Shown: positions 42,396 to 52,507, numbered from the stretch's first letter. The stretch: 64,000 nt of DNA from Fictibacillus phosphorivorans (GCF_001619875.1 NZ_LRFC01000037.1:62001-126000); one strand, 5' to 3'. Notes: generated by a model from the letters alone, not told the origin. A program made the numbers and translations.

Positions 42396-45038
42396 TTATT
42401 TTGCTTCAAACCAGGAATCTCCCCAGTTCACATCTACCTTTAATGGGACATCAAGCTCAACTGCCTGTTCCATAACTTCACAAACAATTTGTTCTAGCTT
42501 TTGTAATTCATTTTCAGGTACTTCAAAAATAAGTTCATCGTGAACGGTTAAGAGCATCTTCGCTTCTAGGTTTTCTTTACTTAAACGCTCATCCATATCG
42601 ACCATCGCTTTTTTAATAATATCTGCTGCTGTTCCCTGGATCGGAGTGTTCATGGCAGTGCGCTCTGCAAAACTGCGAAGATTAAAGTTTCTGCTGTTTA
42701 TTTCCGGTAGGTATCGACGTCTATGAAGCAGAGTCGAAACGTAGCCGCTTTGCTTAGCTTCAGTAACGCTATCCTTCATGTATTGCTGTACACCTGGAAA
42801 ACTCTCTAAGTAAGACGAGATAAATTCGCCTGCTTCTTTCCTTGTGATCCCTAAGCTTTGAGATAATCCATAATCACTAATTCCATAAACAATCCCAAAG
42901 TTAACGGCCTTTGCATGGCGTCTCATTTCGGATGTTACTTCGTCTTCTCTAACACCAAAAACGTCCATGGCTGTTTTCGTATGAACATCCATCTCCTTTT
43001 TGAAAGCTTCCATCAAGTTTTCATCTTGAGAGATGTGCGCCAGTACACGAAGTTCAATTTGTGAGTAATCTGCTGCAAGAATCTTCCATCCAGGTTCAGA
43101 AGCGACAAAGGCATGTCTGATCTTTCTGCCTGCCTCTAATCGAATCGGGATATTTTGCAAGTTTGGATCGATTGAACTGAGTCTCCCTGTCTGAGCAAGT
43201 ACTTGGTTGAAGCGCGTATGAATTTTCCCTGTATCATCTTTCACAACTTTTAATAGACCTTCAATGTAAGTTGATCTTAACTTACCAAGCTGACGATAGA
43301 TTAGAATCTTGTTAATAATTTCATGCTTTCCTTCTAATTTTTCAAGCACATCAACTGAAGTAGAGTAACCCGTCTTGGTCTTTTTAACTGGAGGAAGATT
43401 CAATTTCTCAAATAGAATTTCACCAAGCTGTTTTGGTGAATTTATATTAAATGAAACACCCGCAAGTTCATGAATTTCTTTTTCTAACAACGTTAACTGC
43501 TGATCTAAATCAGTACCCATTTTTTGGAGTGTATCTGCTTTAACTTTCACACCGAATTCTTCCATTTTTGCTAGAACGAGCGCGAGAGGCATTTCCAAAT
43601 GATAGAAAAGATCGCTCTGCTCGTTCTCTTTTAACTTATCATCAAGAATTTCACTCAATTGAAGAATCGTATGTGCTTTTCTGCAAAGATGCTCAGCTAA
43701 AACACCTTCATCTTCCGGCAGCTTTTTCTTAGCACCTTTTCCGTACACAGCTTCATTCACATCTACATTTGACTTGCCATACTGCTTAGCAACATCTGCA
43801 ACTTCATCTAATGTTTCTGCAGGATTAAGCAGGTATGAAGCGAGCTGAATATCAAATTCAATTCCATTTAACGCTATGCCTTGCCCATGTAGTGCAACAT
43901 GCGCTCTTTTAGCATCAAACATTACTTTTTTTTGTTTGTCATCTTGCAGCCAATTTTTGAATTCATCGGACTCATCAGCAAGAGTGGCAGAGATGTAATA
44001 TGTCCCGCTTTCATTACTTAGAGCAAAACCATGAATTTTCGCTTTATGATAATCTTCTGTAAGTGTCTCTACAACGAGAGCAGAAGGACTTATTAATTGG
44101 TCAGGCTCTATTTTCGAGACCGTCTGAAAGCTAAGATCTTCTTTTTCCTCATCTAGTTGTACTTCTTCTTCACCACCTAATCGTTCAAGCAGCGAGTTAA
44201 AACCTAGCTCTTTAAAGAGAGGAAACACTGAAGTTGTTTCATAGCCATCGTAGTTTGTATCTTCTAAACCGATCTCAACAGGAGCTTCCTTTGTAATCGT
44301 AGCAAGCTCTTTACTCATTAAGGCTTGTTCCTTATTTTCTGATAACCGCTCTTTAAGTTTCGCTCCTGAGATCTCATCAATTGAATTTAATACCTTTTCA
44401 ATCGTTCCGTATTGTTTAATGAGCTTGATAGCGGTCTTCTCTCCAACACCAGGAACACCTGGAATATTGTCTGATGGATCTCCCATCAAACCTTTCATAT
44501 CAATGATCTGATCTGGCGTAATACCATATCGCTCATTTACTTGCTCAACTGTATACGCTTCTACCTCTGTTATTCCTTTTCTCGTTAAAACAACTTCGAC
44601 ATCCTCCGTTACTAGCTGAAGCAAGTCTTTATCTCCAGTAAACACTTTGACATCCCATTCGCCATCTGCTGCATGAGAGGCAAGTGTTCCGATAATATCA
44701 TCTGCTTCATAGTTCTCAAGTTCATAACGCCTAATTTTAAATGCATCTAATAGCTGCCTGATAAAAGGAAATTGTTCAGATAGTTCTGGTGGCGTTTTCT
44801 GACGCCCTCCTTTGTATTCACCGAACGTCTTGTGGCGAAACGTCGTTTTGCCAGCATCAAAAGCAACAAGAATATGTGTAGGCTTTTCATCTTCTAGTAT
44901 CTTTAATAGCATTTGCGTAAACCCATACACAGCGTTTGTATAAACGCCTTTATCATTGTTTAAAAGGGGCAGAGCAAAAAAAGCTCGATAAGCAATACTG
45001 TTTCCATCAATAAGTACTAATTTATTTGTTTTTCCCAA
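42396..45038 (-). CDS. polA: DNA polymerase I
   Basis: Repair and Okazaki-fragment polymerase. The 880-residue protein has an N-terminal 5' nuclease domain (LVLIDGNSIAYRAFFALP, NYEADDIIGTLA, GDKDLLQL, GDPSDNIPGVPGVGEKTA), a middle 3'-5' exonuclease-like domain in which the usual DxE and YxxxD residues are not evident, and the family A polymerase (ADYSQIELRVLAHIS, AVNFGIVYGISDYGLS, LTVHDELIFEVP). The start is a TTG seven bases after AGGAGG. Confidence 0.96.
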   Translation of the reverse strand: MGKTNKLVLIDGNSIAYRAFFALPLLNNDKGVYTNAVYGFTQMLLKILEDEKPTHILVAFDAGKTTFRHKTFGEYKGGRQKTPPELSEQFPFIRQLLDAFKIRRYELENYEADDIIGTLASHAADGEWDVKVFTGDKDLLQLVTEDVEVVLTRKGITEVEAYTVEQVNERYGITPDQIIDMKGLMGDPSDNIPGVPGVGEKTAIKLIKQYGTIEKVLNSIDEISGAKLKERLSENKEQALMSKELATITKEAPVEIGLEDTNYDGYETTSVFPLFKELGFNSLLERLGGEEEVQLDEEKEDLSFQTVSKIEPDQLISPSALVVETLTEDYHKAKIHGFALSNESGTYYISATLADESDEFKNWLQDDKQKKVMFDAKRAHVALHGQGIALNGIEFDIQLASYLLNPAETLDEVADVAKQYGKSNVDVNEAVYGKGAKKKLPEDEGVLAEHLCRKAHTILQLSEILDDKLKENEQSDLFYHLEMPLALVLAKMEEFGVKVKADTLQKMGTDLDQQLTLLEKEIHELAGVSFNINSPKQLGEILFEKLNLPPVKKTKTGYSTSVDVLEKLEGKHEIINKILIYRQLGKLRSTYIEGLLKVVKDDTGKIHTRFNQVLAQTGRLSSIDPNLQNIPIRLEAGRKIRHAFVASEPGWKILAADYSQIELRVLAHISQDENLMEAFKKEMDVHTKTAMDVFGVREDEVTSEMRRHAKAVNFGIVYGISDYGLSQSLGITRKEAGEFISSYLESFPGVQQYMKDSVTEAKQSGYVSTLLHRRRYLPEINSRNFNLRSFAERTAMNTPIQGTAADIIKKAMVDMDERLSKENLEAKMLLTVHDELIFEVPENELQKLEQIVCEVMEQAVELDVPLKVDVNWGDSWFEAK

Positions 45039-45164
45039 GTCCGTTACCTCCTGAGGACAATTCTCTACATTCTATTGTATCATGACGGCTGACAGAAACA
45101 AAAAAGTAGAACATAAGAGGCAGCACTTAGGTTTTTTAATGAAGATTATGGAGTTAGGCCAATA

Positions 45165-45194
45165 AAAAAGGCGAGAATCACAAAGGATTCTCGC
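45165..45194 (-). terminator. phoPR terminator
   Basis: Perfect nine-base stem GCGAGAATC/GATTCTCGC with CTTTTTT on the minus strand. Confidence 0.88.
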
Positions 45195-45278
45195 TAAGGG
45201 GGTACTGAAAAAGGATACTTTTATCATAAAGTCTGACTATTAATTAAAGAAAACAAGGGTGTAAAGGATTTGTAAATC

Positions 45279-47009
45279 TTAATTCTCTATCTTTTTAGGA
45301 AATAAAATAGTAAATAAAGATCCTTCACCAGGCTTACTTTGAACACTTATGGTTCCGTGATGAGCTTCTACAAGATGTTTAACAATAGCAAGACCAAGTC
45401 CAGTTCCACCGGAATTCCTGCTTCTTGCTTTATCTACTCGATAAAAACGCTCAAAAATACGAGGGATTTCACTTTCTTTAATACCGATTCCAGTATCTTT
45501 GACCACTAGTTTTACATGCTCTTCAAGTTCTTCAACAATAACAGATACAGTCCCACCAACAGGCGTATACGTTAAGCTATTTGATACTAGATTGATGATG
45601 ATCTGCTTCAGCCGCGGAGGATCTCCATCCATCGTTGTATCTCCTATTACGTCAACTGAAAGTGAAATCTCTTTCTTTTCTGCCTTTGGAAGTAAAATCT
45701 CTACCGTTTCATTCACTAAGGATTCTAGATTAATCGGATGTGCATCGATTTGAAAGCTCTGCTCACTCTTTGATAAATCAAGCAAGTCTTGAATCAGTGC
45801 TTGCAGTCTGTCGCTCTCATTTAGAATAATGGTTAGGAACTTATTTCGGAACTCTGCATTTTCTCCAGCGCCATCCAAAAGTGTTTCAGCAAACCCTTTT
45901 AAAGAGGTTATTGGTGTTTTGAGTTCATGAGATACATTGGCTACGAAATCTTTTCTTACCTGCTCTAGTTTTTTAAGCTCGGTGATATCATGAAAAACAA
46001 GTACTATTCCTTTCAATTTGCCTTTTGCATTCAATACTGGTGCACTATAAACATCAAAATGCTTTCTTTCAATATGAATCGGAATGACTGTGTTTTTCCT
46101 TACGTTTTTTTCTGTTAAATACGTTTCTTTAACAATATCTTTAATAGCAGCATGCGGAAATACTTCGTAAAACAGATGACCCGTCCAATAATCGGTATGT
46201 TCTTTAAATAGTTCTTTAAATGCTCTATTCACTAAATTAATATAGCCATTTGCATCGATTAGAATGAGTCCGCTGCCCATATTTTCAATTAACGTTATTA
46301 AGCGATCATGCTGTGCTTCCTGTGATTTTGTCATCTTTTCCAAATTACGAGCTAATACGTTTAATGAAAAGTTTAACTCCCCAATATCCTCACCAAAATA
46401 CTCATATGTTCTTGCTTTAAAATTTCCTTTTGCAAGTTCTTTAGCAGTTTGGGTTGCCTCTTCAACAGGACGAACAATCTTATGAATCACTTTGATAGAT
46501 ACATAAAGAATGATGATAAAGCAGACTAGAAAACCAATTGACATCATGATCCATATTGATCTCTCATCAGACTCCGCGGAACCTTCTGGAATAGCAAACT
46601 GAATATACCCTGAGTCATCTTTCTTTTTTAGCGTATAATACAATTTGCCATTCTCGTTCTTTTGAACAAGATCCTGTCCTATGTCTTGAGTATCATTCGG
46701 ATAAAAAGAAGACATGTTTCTTGGACTGTTTCCATCGGATGTATATTTTACATTCCAGTCCGAATCAAGTACATAAATTTCACCCTTTAAGTGTTTAGAG
46801 GCTGTTTTCAATAAATTAGTTATAATGGCACTTTGTTTCTCAGTCTCTAAAACTTTTTCGATCAAGCTTAATTCACCCGTATAGAATTCCATTCGTTTCT
46901 CTTTAACACTGTGATGAACGATGTTTCCCATAATGAGTGCTAAAAGAATAAAAACAAGTAAAATACCGAGTAAAAATAAAGTAAGTACCCGGTTTTTAAA
47001 GTCATGCAT
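45279..47009 (-). CDS. phoR: Phosphate-regulon sensor histidine kinase PhoR
   Basis: Membrane kinase for PhoP. The 576-residue protein has two membrane spans (about 9-30 and 151-172) around an external sensor domain, then HAMP (about 175-230), PAS (about 235-340), a HisKA box with His361 (VSHELKTPITSLKGF) and an ATPase domain with NLVSNSLTYTP and GTGLGLAIVKHL. The ATG overlaps the phoP stop by one base. Confidence 0.95.
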   Translation of the reverse strand: MHDFKNRVLTLFLLGILLVFILLALIMGNIVHHSVKEKRMEFYTGELSLIEKVLETEKQSAIITNLLKTASKHLKGEIYVLDSDWNVKYTSDGNSPRNMSSFYPNDTQDIGQDLVQKNENGKLYYTLKKKDDSGYIQFAIPEGSAESDERSIWIMMSIGFLVCFIIILYVSIKVIHKIVRPVEEATQTAKELAKGNFKARTYEYFGEDIGELNFSLNVLARNLEKMTKSQEAQHDRLITLIENMGSGLILIDANGYINLVNRAFKELFKEHTDYWTGHLFYEVFPHAAIKDIVKETYLTEKNVRKNTVIPIHIERKHFDVYSAPVLNAKGKLKGIVLVFHDITELKKLEQVRKDFVANVSHELKTPITSLKGFAETLLDGAGENAEFRNKFLTIILNESDRLQALIQDLLDLSKSEQSFQIDAHPINLESLVNETVEILLPKAEKKEISLSVDVIGDTTMDGDPPRLKQIIINLVSNSLTYTPVGGTVSVIVEELEEHVKLVVKDTGIGIKESEIPRIFERFYRVDKARSRNSGGTGLGLAIVKHLVEAHHGTISVQSKPGEGSLFTILFPKKIEN

Positions 47010-47716
47010 TATTGAGGCTCCTCTAATTTATAACCTAGTCCTCTAATCGTTTTGATATAGATAGGCTTACGGGTGTTGCTCTCAATCTTTTCACGAAGAT
47101 GACTGATATGCACATCAACAATCCTCGTATCTCCTACAAAATCATAATTCCAAACCGCCGATAAAAGCTGCTCCCTTGAGAGTACGCGGCTTTTGTGTCG
47201 AGCTAGATAAACGAGCAGTTCAAATTCTTTTGGTGTAAGTTCAAGTGCTTTTTCTTTAAAGTAAGCTTCATAATTCTCAGGATAAATATCCACTTCACCG
47301 ATTCTGAGATGTTCAACTTCTTCTTTTTGCTTATCAGAGTCAGCATTCACTGCAGTCCTGCGCAGTATTGCTTTCACTCTAGCTACTACTTCTCTTGGAC
47401 TGAAAGGTTTAGTCATATAGTCGTCAGCACCTAGCTCAAGGCCTAAAACTTTATCAAACTCATCATCTTTAGCCGTTAGCATGAGAATAGGAATATTAAG
47501 TTTTCTTTGACGGAGCTCTTTACAAACTTCTATTCCATCCATTTCTGGCAGCATGAGATCTAGAATAATCAGATTGGGTCCTTCGCTTTCCGCCTTCTCT
47601 AATCCGCTCTTGCCATCCATTGCCGTTACTACTTGAAATCCTGCTTGTTCTAAGTTAAATTGCAACAATGTTGAGATCGAAATTTCATCTTCTACAACGA
47701 GTAACTTTTGGCTCAT
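47009..47716 (-). CDS. phoP: Phosphate-regulon response regulator PhoP
   Basis: OmpR-family regulator that turns on phosphate-scavenging genes. 235 residues: receiver domain with phospho-acceptor D53 (ILDLMLPEMDG), the acidic pair ED near residue 10 and K103-region MLTAKDDEFD...TKPFSPREV, then a winged-helix domain (LTPKEFELLVYLARH, RIVDVHISHLREKI). AGGTGGG precedes ATG. The promoter carries a Pho box. Confidence 0.96.
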   Translation of the reverse strand: MSQKLLVVEDEISISTLLQFNLEQAGFQVVTAMDGKSGLEKAESEGPNLIILDLMLPEMDGIEVCKELRQRKLNIPILMLTAKDDEFDKVLGLELGADDYMTKPFSPREVVARVKAILRRTAVNADSDKQKEEVEHLRIGEVDIYPENYEAYFKEKALELTPKEFELLVYLARHKSRVLSREQLLSAVWNYDFVGDTRIVDVHISHLREKIESNTRKPIYIKTIRGLGYKLEEPQ

Positions 47717-47751
47717 TCATATTCCCACCTTTTTACGACTTGTACAAATTT

Positions 47752-47781
47752 ATCATACTATTTTTTTATTAGTGTGTACAA
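47752..47781 (-). promoter_or_regulatory. phoP promoter
   Basis: TTGTAC (47776-47781) and TATGAT (47752-47757) on the minus strand, 18-base spacer. Confidence 0.55.
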
Positions 47782-47805
47782 AAAACGCAAAATTTTCATA
47801 TCGAC

Positions 47806-47833
47806 TTTACATACCCTTAACATTTCCTTTACA
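47806..47833 (+). promoter_or_regulatory. Pho box upstream of phoPR
   Basis: Three hexamers TTTACA, TTAACA and TTTACA begin at 47806, 47817 and 47828, exactly 11 bases apart, the spacing of PhoP-binding direct repeats (TT(A/T)ACA). They lie 25 bases upstream of the phoP -35, facing away from the gene. They support autoregulation. Confidence 0.78.
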
Positions 47834-47988
47834 TTGATGTTCTATTTTATTCTAATTCTTAACTACTTTGTCGTGATTTAAGCCAAAATAAGCAATTGAT
47901 GACTGACGGCAATCTACTACTTGATTTCCTATGCTCATACAAAAACCTTCTGAAGGCTTGTTTAATTGTGCACTTTTCTTCTTTGACA

Positions 47989-48121
47989 AGTTGATTGGAG
48001 TGGAAGGGCGAGACTCTAGGCTAGGACAGGCTGGCAGGTGAGACACTTAAAAGTGAAACGTTAAGAATGTGGCTCACCGCCTGCCCCGCGGAAAGCGAAG
48101 CACCTGAAACGGAAATCAACT
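47989..48121 (-). repeat. Dispersed ~130-bp repeat, copy D
   Basis: Ends AGTTGATT and AATCAACT in perfect inversion. Same orientation as copy C and lacking its nested element. In element orientation the centre pairs GGTGAGC-CACATT with AAGTG-TCTCACC. It lies between phoP and the MaoC-like gene. ORFs across it are accidental. Confidence 0.88.
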
Positions 48122-48143
48122 CTTTCAAGGACATTTTATAAAA

Positions 48144-48174
48144 CAAAAAAATAAACCTTTCAGATGAAAGGTTT
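48144..48174 (-). terminator. Terminator of the MaoC-like gene, overlapping its stop codon
   Basis: Perfect stem AAACCTTTCA/TGAAAGGTTT with A/T-rich tails. The stop codon lies at 48173-48175. Confidence 0.85.
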
Positions 48175-48649
48175 AAAAATTCTCCATTGTATGAGATGTG
48201 ATTGATTTTGGTGGATATGGCGGACATACTTGTAAACTGCTCTTTAGGACTTCAATGCCATCTTCATTTTTCGCTGCAGCTTTCATGTGTACAATATGAT
48301 GTTCACGATCTACCTCTGTGATTTCAAATAGAAAAGTTAGCTTCGAATAATGATAGACAGGCTTAATAAAAGAAAATTGCGATTCTACGATAGAGCTTCC
48401 TGGACCCGGTAAATATTTTGACACAGCTGAAGTTACCATACCCATAAGCATGATCTGTGGTACGATCGGCTTTTTAAAAGGTGTAAGTGTCGCATAATCA
48501 TGCTGTATATATAATGGGTTATTGTCATTGGTTAATCCTAAGTACAAGAGAAGATCTTTATCTTCAATCGTTTCTTGCATCTCTAGCTTTTCGCCTGCTT
48601 GGATTTCGCCTATTTTTCTACCTAGCTTTCGTTTTTTTCCAATCAGCAT
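48173..48649 (-). CDS. MaoC/hotdog-fold protein (enoyl-CoA hydratase 2-like)
   Basis: 158 residues. The segment DLLLYLGLTNDNNPLYIQHDYA is a variant of the R-hydratase motif (in which D and H act on the enoyl-CoA); it is followed by IVPQIMLMGMVTSAVSKYLPGPGSSIVESQFSF, split by a turn, as in MaoC domains. Likely binds an acyl-CoA or acyl-ACP. The catalytic His is displaced relative to the usual D-x4-H spacing, so activity is uncertain. Its promoter was not identified. Lies between mdh and phoP. Confidence 0.78.
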   Translation of the reverse strand: MLIGKKRKLGRKIGEIQAGEKLEMQETIEDKDLLLYLGLTNDNNPLYIQHDYATLTPFKKPIVPQIMLMGMVTSAVSKYLPGPGSSIVESQFSFIKPVYHYSKLTFLFEITEVDREHHIVHMKAAAKNEDGIEVLKSSLQVCPPYPPKSITSHTMENF

Positions 48650-48693
48650 ATTAGAACCCCCTTCAACATGGTAACGCTTTCATTACTTATAGG

Positions 48694-48723
48694 AGAAAAG
48701 ATCCGAGCTATGCCCGAATCTTT
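48694..48723 (-). terminator. mdh terminator
   Basis: Minus-strand stem AAAGATTCGGGC/GCTCGGATCTTT with TTC tail. Confidence 0.75.
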
Positions 48724-48738
48724 CTTATTGTTAGATGC

Positions 48739-49677
48739 TTATGCCAATACTTTCATAACTGATTTCACAGACTCTGCAGATTGATCAAGAGCTGCTTTCT
48801 CTTCAGGTGTAAGCTCAATTTCGATAATTTCTTCCAGACCGTTACCGCCAAGGATAGTCGGAACTCCAAGGCAGATTCCTTCATAACCGTATTCACCTTC
48901 TAAGTAAGCGATTGAAGGAAGCACTCTGCGTTGGTCTTTAACGATCGCTTCGACCATCTCGACTAATGAAGCAGCTGGCGCATAATAAGCGGAACCGTTG
49001 CCTAAAAGATTGACAATTTCACCGCCGCCTTTACGTGTACGCTCAACAATAGCATCAAGTCGGTCTTTTGAGATTAATTTTTCAAGCGGAATTCCACCTG
49101 CATAGGAATAGCGTACTAAAGGAACCATATCGTCTCCGTGACCACCAAGAACAAAGCCCGTAACGTCTTTAACAGAAAGATTTAACTCCATAGCGACAAA
49201 AGTGCGGAAGCGAGCTGTATCTAGAATCCCAGATTGACCGATTACACGGCTCTTCGGAAAACCTGACTCTTTAAGAACTGTATAAGTCATAGCATCAACT
49301 GGGTTTGTTAAAACGATGATTGTACATTCCGGAGAATGTTTAACAATCTCCTTCGTTACACTCTTCATAATACCCGCATTCGTATTCACTAGGTCATCAC
49401 GGCTCATTCCAGGCTTACGAGCGATACCAGCAGTAATAACGACTACATCAGAACCCGCTGTATCTGCATAATCACTCGTTCCTGTAATCGCAGCGTCAAA
49501 ACCTTGAACAGGGCTCGCTTCCATCATATCTAGCGCTTTACCCTTCGTCGGGTTTTCCATCTGGGGAATATCAACTAATACGACGTCCCCAACTTCTTTT
49601 TGCCCTAAGATAAATGCCGTTGTTGCTCCGGTAAAACCTCCGCCAATAACTGAAATCTTTTTACGTTTGTTAGCCAT
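48739..49677 (-). CDS. mdh: Malate dehydrogenase
   Basis: NAD-dependent oxidation of malate to oxaloacetate. The 312-residue LDH-like MDH shows the Rossmann loop [13 protein letters not shown], the substrate arginine loop [14 protein letters not shown], the catalytic histidine in [16 protein letters not shown] and the acid region [15 protein letters not shown] precedes the ATG. Third of citZ-icd-mdh, as in B. subtilis. Confidence 0.97.
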   Translation of the reverse strand: MANKRKKISVIGGGFTGATTAFILGQKEVGDVVLVDIPQMENPTKGKALDMMEASPVQGFDAAITGTSDYADTAGSDVVVITAGIARKPGMSRDDLVNTNAGIMKSVTKEIVKHSPECTIIVLTNPVDAMTYTVLKESGFPKSRVIGQSGILDTARFRTFVAMELNLSVKDVTGFVLGGHGDDMVPLVRYSYAGGIPLEKLISKDRLDAIVERTRKGGGEIVNLLGNGSAYYAPAASLVEMVEAIVKDQRRVLPSIAYLEGEYGYEGICLGVPTILGGNGLEEIIEIELTPEEKAALDQSAESVKSVMKVLA

Positions 49678-49728
49678 GTCTTTCCCTCCAGAAACATGAT
49701 AGAAACCGTTATAATTCCTTGTCTTTTG

Positions 49729-49752
49729 AAAAGACCCCTCGTGAAAGGGGCC
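49729..49752 (-). terminator. Hairpin between icd and mdh
   Basis: Minus-strand stem GGCCCCT/AGGGGTC then TTTTC. It may end part of the icd transcripts and let others into mdh. Confidence 0.6.
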
Positions 49753-49760
49753 AACAACGA

Positions 49761-51029
49761 TTACATATTTTTGATTAGTTCGTCTGCAAACTCAGAACAC
49801 TTCACTTCAGTTGCACCGTCCATAAGACGAGCAAAGTCATACGTTACAACTTTACTAGCAATCGTATTTTCCATTGAAGAAAGTACTAATTTAGCAGCTT
49901 CTCCCCAACCTAAATGCTCAAGCATTAATACGCCTGAAAGGATAACAGATGATGGGTTTACTTTATCAAGACCAGCATACTTTGGAGCTGTACCATGAGT
50001 TGCTTCAAAGATCGCATGTCCTGTTTCGTAGTTGATGTTTGCTCCTGGAGCAATACCGATACCACCAACTTGTGCAGCAAGTGCATCAGAAATGTAGTCA
50101 CCGTTCAAGTTCATTGTTGCAACTACATCAAATTCAGCTGGACGAGTTAAAATTTGCTGTAAGAAAATATCAGCGATTGAATCTTTAACGATAATCTTTC
50201 CAGCAGCTTCAGCGTCAGCTTGAGCCTTGTCAGCAGCGTCTTTTCCGCTTTCTTCAGCAATGCGGTCATATTGAGCCCATGTGAATACTTTGTCGCCAAA
50301 TTCAGCTTCTGCTAGCTCATAACCCCAGTTCTTGAAAGCACCTTCTGTATACTTCATGATGTTTCCTTTGTGAACAAGTGTTACACTCTTACGGCCTTCG
50401 TTGATTGCGTATTGAATCGCAGCACGTACGAGACGCTGCGTTCCTTCTGAAGAAACAGGTTTGATTCCGATACCTGAAGTTTCAGGGAAACGGATCTTGT
50501 TAACTCCCATTTCGTCTTGAAGGAATTGAATCAGTTTTTTCACTTCATCAGAACCGCTAGCATATTCGATACCAGCATAGATATCTTCTGTGTTTTCACG
50601 GAAAATAACCATGTTTGTATCTTCTGGGCGCTTTACTGGTGAAGGAACCCCTTTAAAGTATTGAACCGGACGCAAGCAAGTGAATAGGTCCAACTCTTGT
50701 CTTAATGCTACGTTTAAAGAACGAATTCCTCCTCCTACTGGAGTTGTTAAAGGTCCTTTAATCGCAATTATGTAATCGCGAATCACATCAAGTGTTTCTG
50801 AAGGCAGCCATTCACCAGTTTGGTTAAACGCTTTTTCTCCAGCAAGAACTTCTTTCCATACGATTTTTTTCTCACCGTTATATGCTTTTTCAACAGCAGC
50901 TTCTAATACACGTGAAGCAGCAGCCCAAATATCTGGTCCAGTACCGTCACCTTCAATAAAAGGGATAACCGGTTGATTTGGTACGTTCAATACACCATTA
51001 TCGACTGTAATACGTTCTCCGTTAGACAT
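49761..51029 (-). CDS. icd: Isocitrate dehydrogenase [NADP]
   Basis: Converts isocitrate to 2-oxoglutarate with NADP. The 422-residue protein shows [14 protein letters not shown], the phosphate-binding loop [49 protein letters not shown] and the NADP segment [17 protein letters not shown] precedes the ATG. Lies between citZ and mdh. Confidence 0.97.
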   Translation of the reverse strand: MSNGERITVDNGVLNVPNQPVIPFIEGDGTGPDIWAAASRVLEAAVEKAYNGEKKIVWKEVLAGEKAFNQTGEWLPSETLDVIRDYIIAIKGPLTTPVGGGIRSLNVALRQELDLFTCLRPVQYFKGVPSPVKRPEDTNMVIFRENTEDIYAGIEYASGSDEVKKLIQFLQDEMGVNKIRFPETSGIGIKPVSSEGTQRLVRAAIQYAINEGRKSVTLVHKGNIMKYTEGAFKNWGYELAEAEFGDKVFTWAQYDRIAEESGKDAADKAQADAEAAGKIIVKDSIADIFLQQILTRPAEFDVVATMNLNGDYISDALAAQVGGIGIAPGANINYETGHAIFEATHGTAPKYAGLDKVNPSSVILSGVLMLEHLGWGEAAKLVLSSMENTIASKVVTYDFARLMDGATEVKCSEFADELIKNM

Positions 51030-51087
51030 TCTAAATTCCTCCTAATTCTTCGATTGCATGTACTCTACTAGTCTACTAAAAAACATA

Positions 51088-51117
51088 GGTAAAAGAGAAG
51101 AAGAATCCCTTCTCTTT
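51088..51117 (-). terminator. citZ terminator
   Basis: Stem AAAGAGAAG/CTTCTCTTT with TT tail on the minus strand, between citZ and icd. Confidence 0.7.
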
Positions 51118-51143
51118 TTACGTTATGTCCTATAAATTTAAGT

Positions 51144-52259
51144 TTATCTTTGCTCTAAAGCAACATACTGCTGCATATCTGGTCCGATATATTCAGCACG
51201 CGGGCGGATTAAACGGTTATTTTCGTATTGTTCCAAAATGTGAGCAATCCATCCAGAAACACGGCTGATTGCAAAGATTGGTGTGAATAGGTCATGAGCG
51301 ATTCCTAAGCTGTGGTAAACACTCGCAGAATAGAAATCAACGTTTGGCAGTAATCCTTTTTTCTGCTTTAATGTGTCTTCAATCTTCACACTCATCGTGT
51401 ACCATTTTTCTTCCCCAGTAATGGCTGTAAGCTGTTTAGACATCTCACGCAAATGTTTCGCACGCGGATCACCATTTTTGTATACACGGTGACCAAAGCC
51501 CATGATTTTTTGTTTGTTCTCGATTGCATTCTCCAAGTAAGATTCAACATTTGCCTCTTCACCGATTTCAGAAAGCATCTTCATTACTTGTTCATTTGCT
51601 CCACCGTGAAGCGGTCCTTTTAATGCACCGATTGCTGCAGTAATTCCAGAATAAATATCAGAAAGCGTAGCTACACATACACGTGCAGTAAATGTAGAAG
51701 CGTTCAACTCATGGTCTGCATGCAATACTAGTGCTTTGTTAAAAGCAGTTTCAGAAATTTCATCAGGCTCTTTACCTGTTAGCATATATAGGAAGTTAGC
51801 CGCATAGCTAAGTTCTTTTTTAGGAGCGATCGGATCTTTTCCTTCTCTAATACGTGCATATGCCGTCACAAGGGAAGACATCTGTGCCTGAAGACGGATG
51901 GCTTTTTTATAATTCCCTTCCGTAGACATATCCTCTGCATCTGCATCATACATCGCAAGTGTTGAGACGATCGTACGTAATACAGTCATAGAATGTGCAT
52001 TTTTCAAAGGAAGCGATTTCATTTGTTCCAACAGTTCTGCAGGCAGCTCACTTGCCTCTGCTAGTTCTGATTTAAATTGATCTAATTCAGATTGGTTAGG
52101 CAGTTTACCATTCCAAAGCAAGTATACAACTTCCTCAAAAGTTGCATGTTCAGCTAAGTCATCAATGCTATATCCTCTATAGGTTAAAACATCGTCAATG
52201 ATAGAGCTGACAGAAGATGTTGTTGCAACAATTCCTTCTAATCCTCTTGTAGCTGTCAT
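51144..52259 (-). CDS. citZ: Citrate synthase
   Basis: Condenses acetyl-CoA and oxaloacetate. The 371-residue protein has the family segments LHADHELNASTFTARV (catalytic His), GPLHGGANEQVMKML, the substrate-binding MGFGHRVYKNGDPRAKHLR and the C-terminal NRLIRPRAEYIG with VDFYSASVYHSLGI (catalytic Asp in VDF). GGAG precedes the ATG. It heads the citZ-icd-mdh cluster and has a long leader. Confidence 0.97.
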   Translation of the reverse strand: MTATRGLEGIVATTSSVSSIIDDVLTYRGYSIDDLAEHATFEEVVYLLWNGKLPNQSELDQFKSELAEASELPAELLEQMKSLPLKNAHSMTVLRTIVSTLAMYDADAEDMSTEGNYKKAIRLQAQMSSLVTAYARIREGKDPIAPKKELSYAANFLYMLTGKEPDEISETAFNKALVLHADHELNASTFTARVCVATLSDIYSGITAAIGALKGPLHGGANEQVMKMLSEIGEEANVESYLENAIENKQKIMGFGHRVYKNGDPRAKHLREMSKQLTAITGEEKWYTMSVKIEDTLKQKKGLLPNVDFYSASVYHSLGIAHDLFTPIFAISRVSGWIAHILEQYENNRLIRPRAEYIGPDMQQYVALEQR

Positions 52260-52345
52260 GGCTATCTCTCCTTTTTTTCTGTTATTCTCTCTTCTCCTTT
52301 AATTATTTTCACTTTTTAAAAAATAGAAAGAGCTTACATTTTTCT

Positions 52346-52370
52346 TTTTAAAAAAAGGCGGATTGCCTTT
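52346..52370 (-). terminator. Terminator-like hairpin in the citZ leader
   Basis: AAAGGC/GCCTTT (52354-52359 with 52365-52370), five-base loop, followed by T run on the minus strand. It lies downstream of the citZ promoter and about 90 bases before the start codon, so it may attenuate citZ. The alternative is a terminator for ytwI. Confidence 0.55.
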
Positions 52371-52448
52371 TGCATTTCCGGCCTTTAATCTCAAAACTGA
52401 GACTTGAAAAATGAAAGACTATTTAAAGGAAATGGGACATACACATCA

Positions 52449-52477
52449 ATTATAAACAATAATCTGATATTTGTGAA
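52449..52477 (-). promoter_or_regulatory. citZ promoter
   Basis: TTCACA (52472-52477) and TATAAT (52449-52454) on the minus strand, 17-base spacer. The segment GATATCCGTTCACA across the -35 agrees with the CcpA cre consensus at about 11 of 14 positions, a weak match. Confidence 0.7.
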
Positions 52478-52507
52478 CGGATATCACTTAATTCATGTGG
52501 ATAAGCC

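Noticed and set aside
47852-48227. Minus-strand ORFs between phoP and the MaoC-like gene
   Set aside because: They cover repeat copy D and the terminator; the longer one is an out-of-frame shadow.
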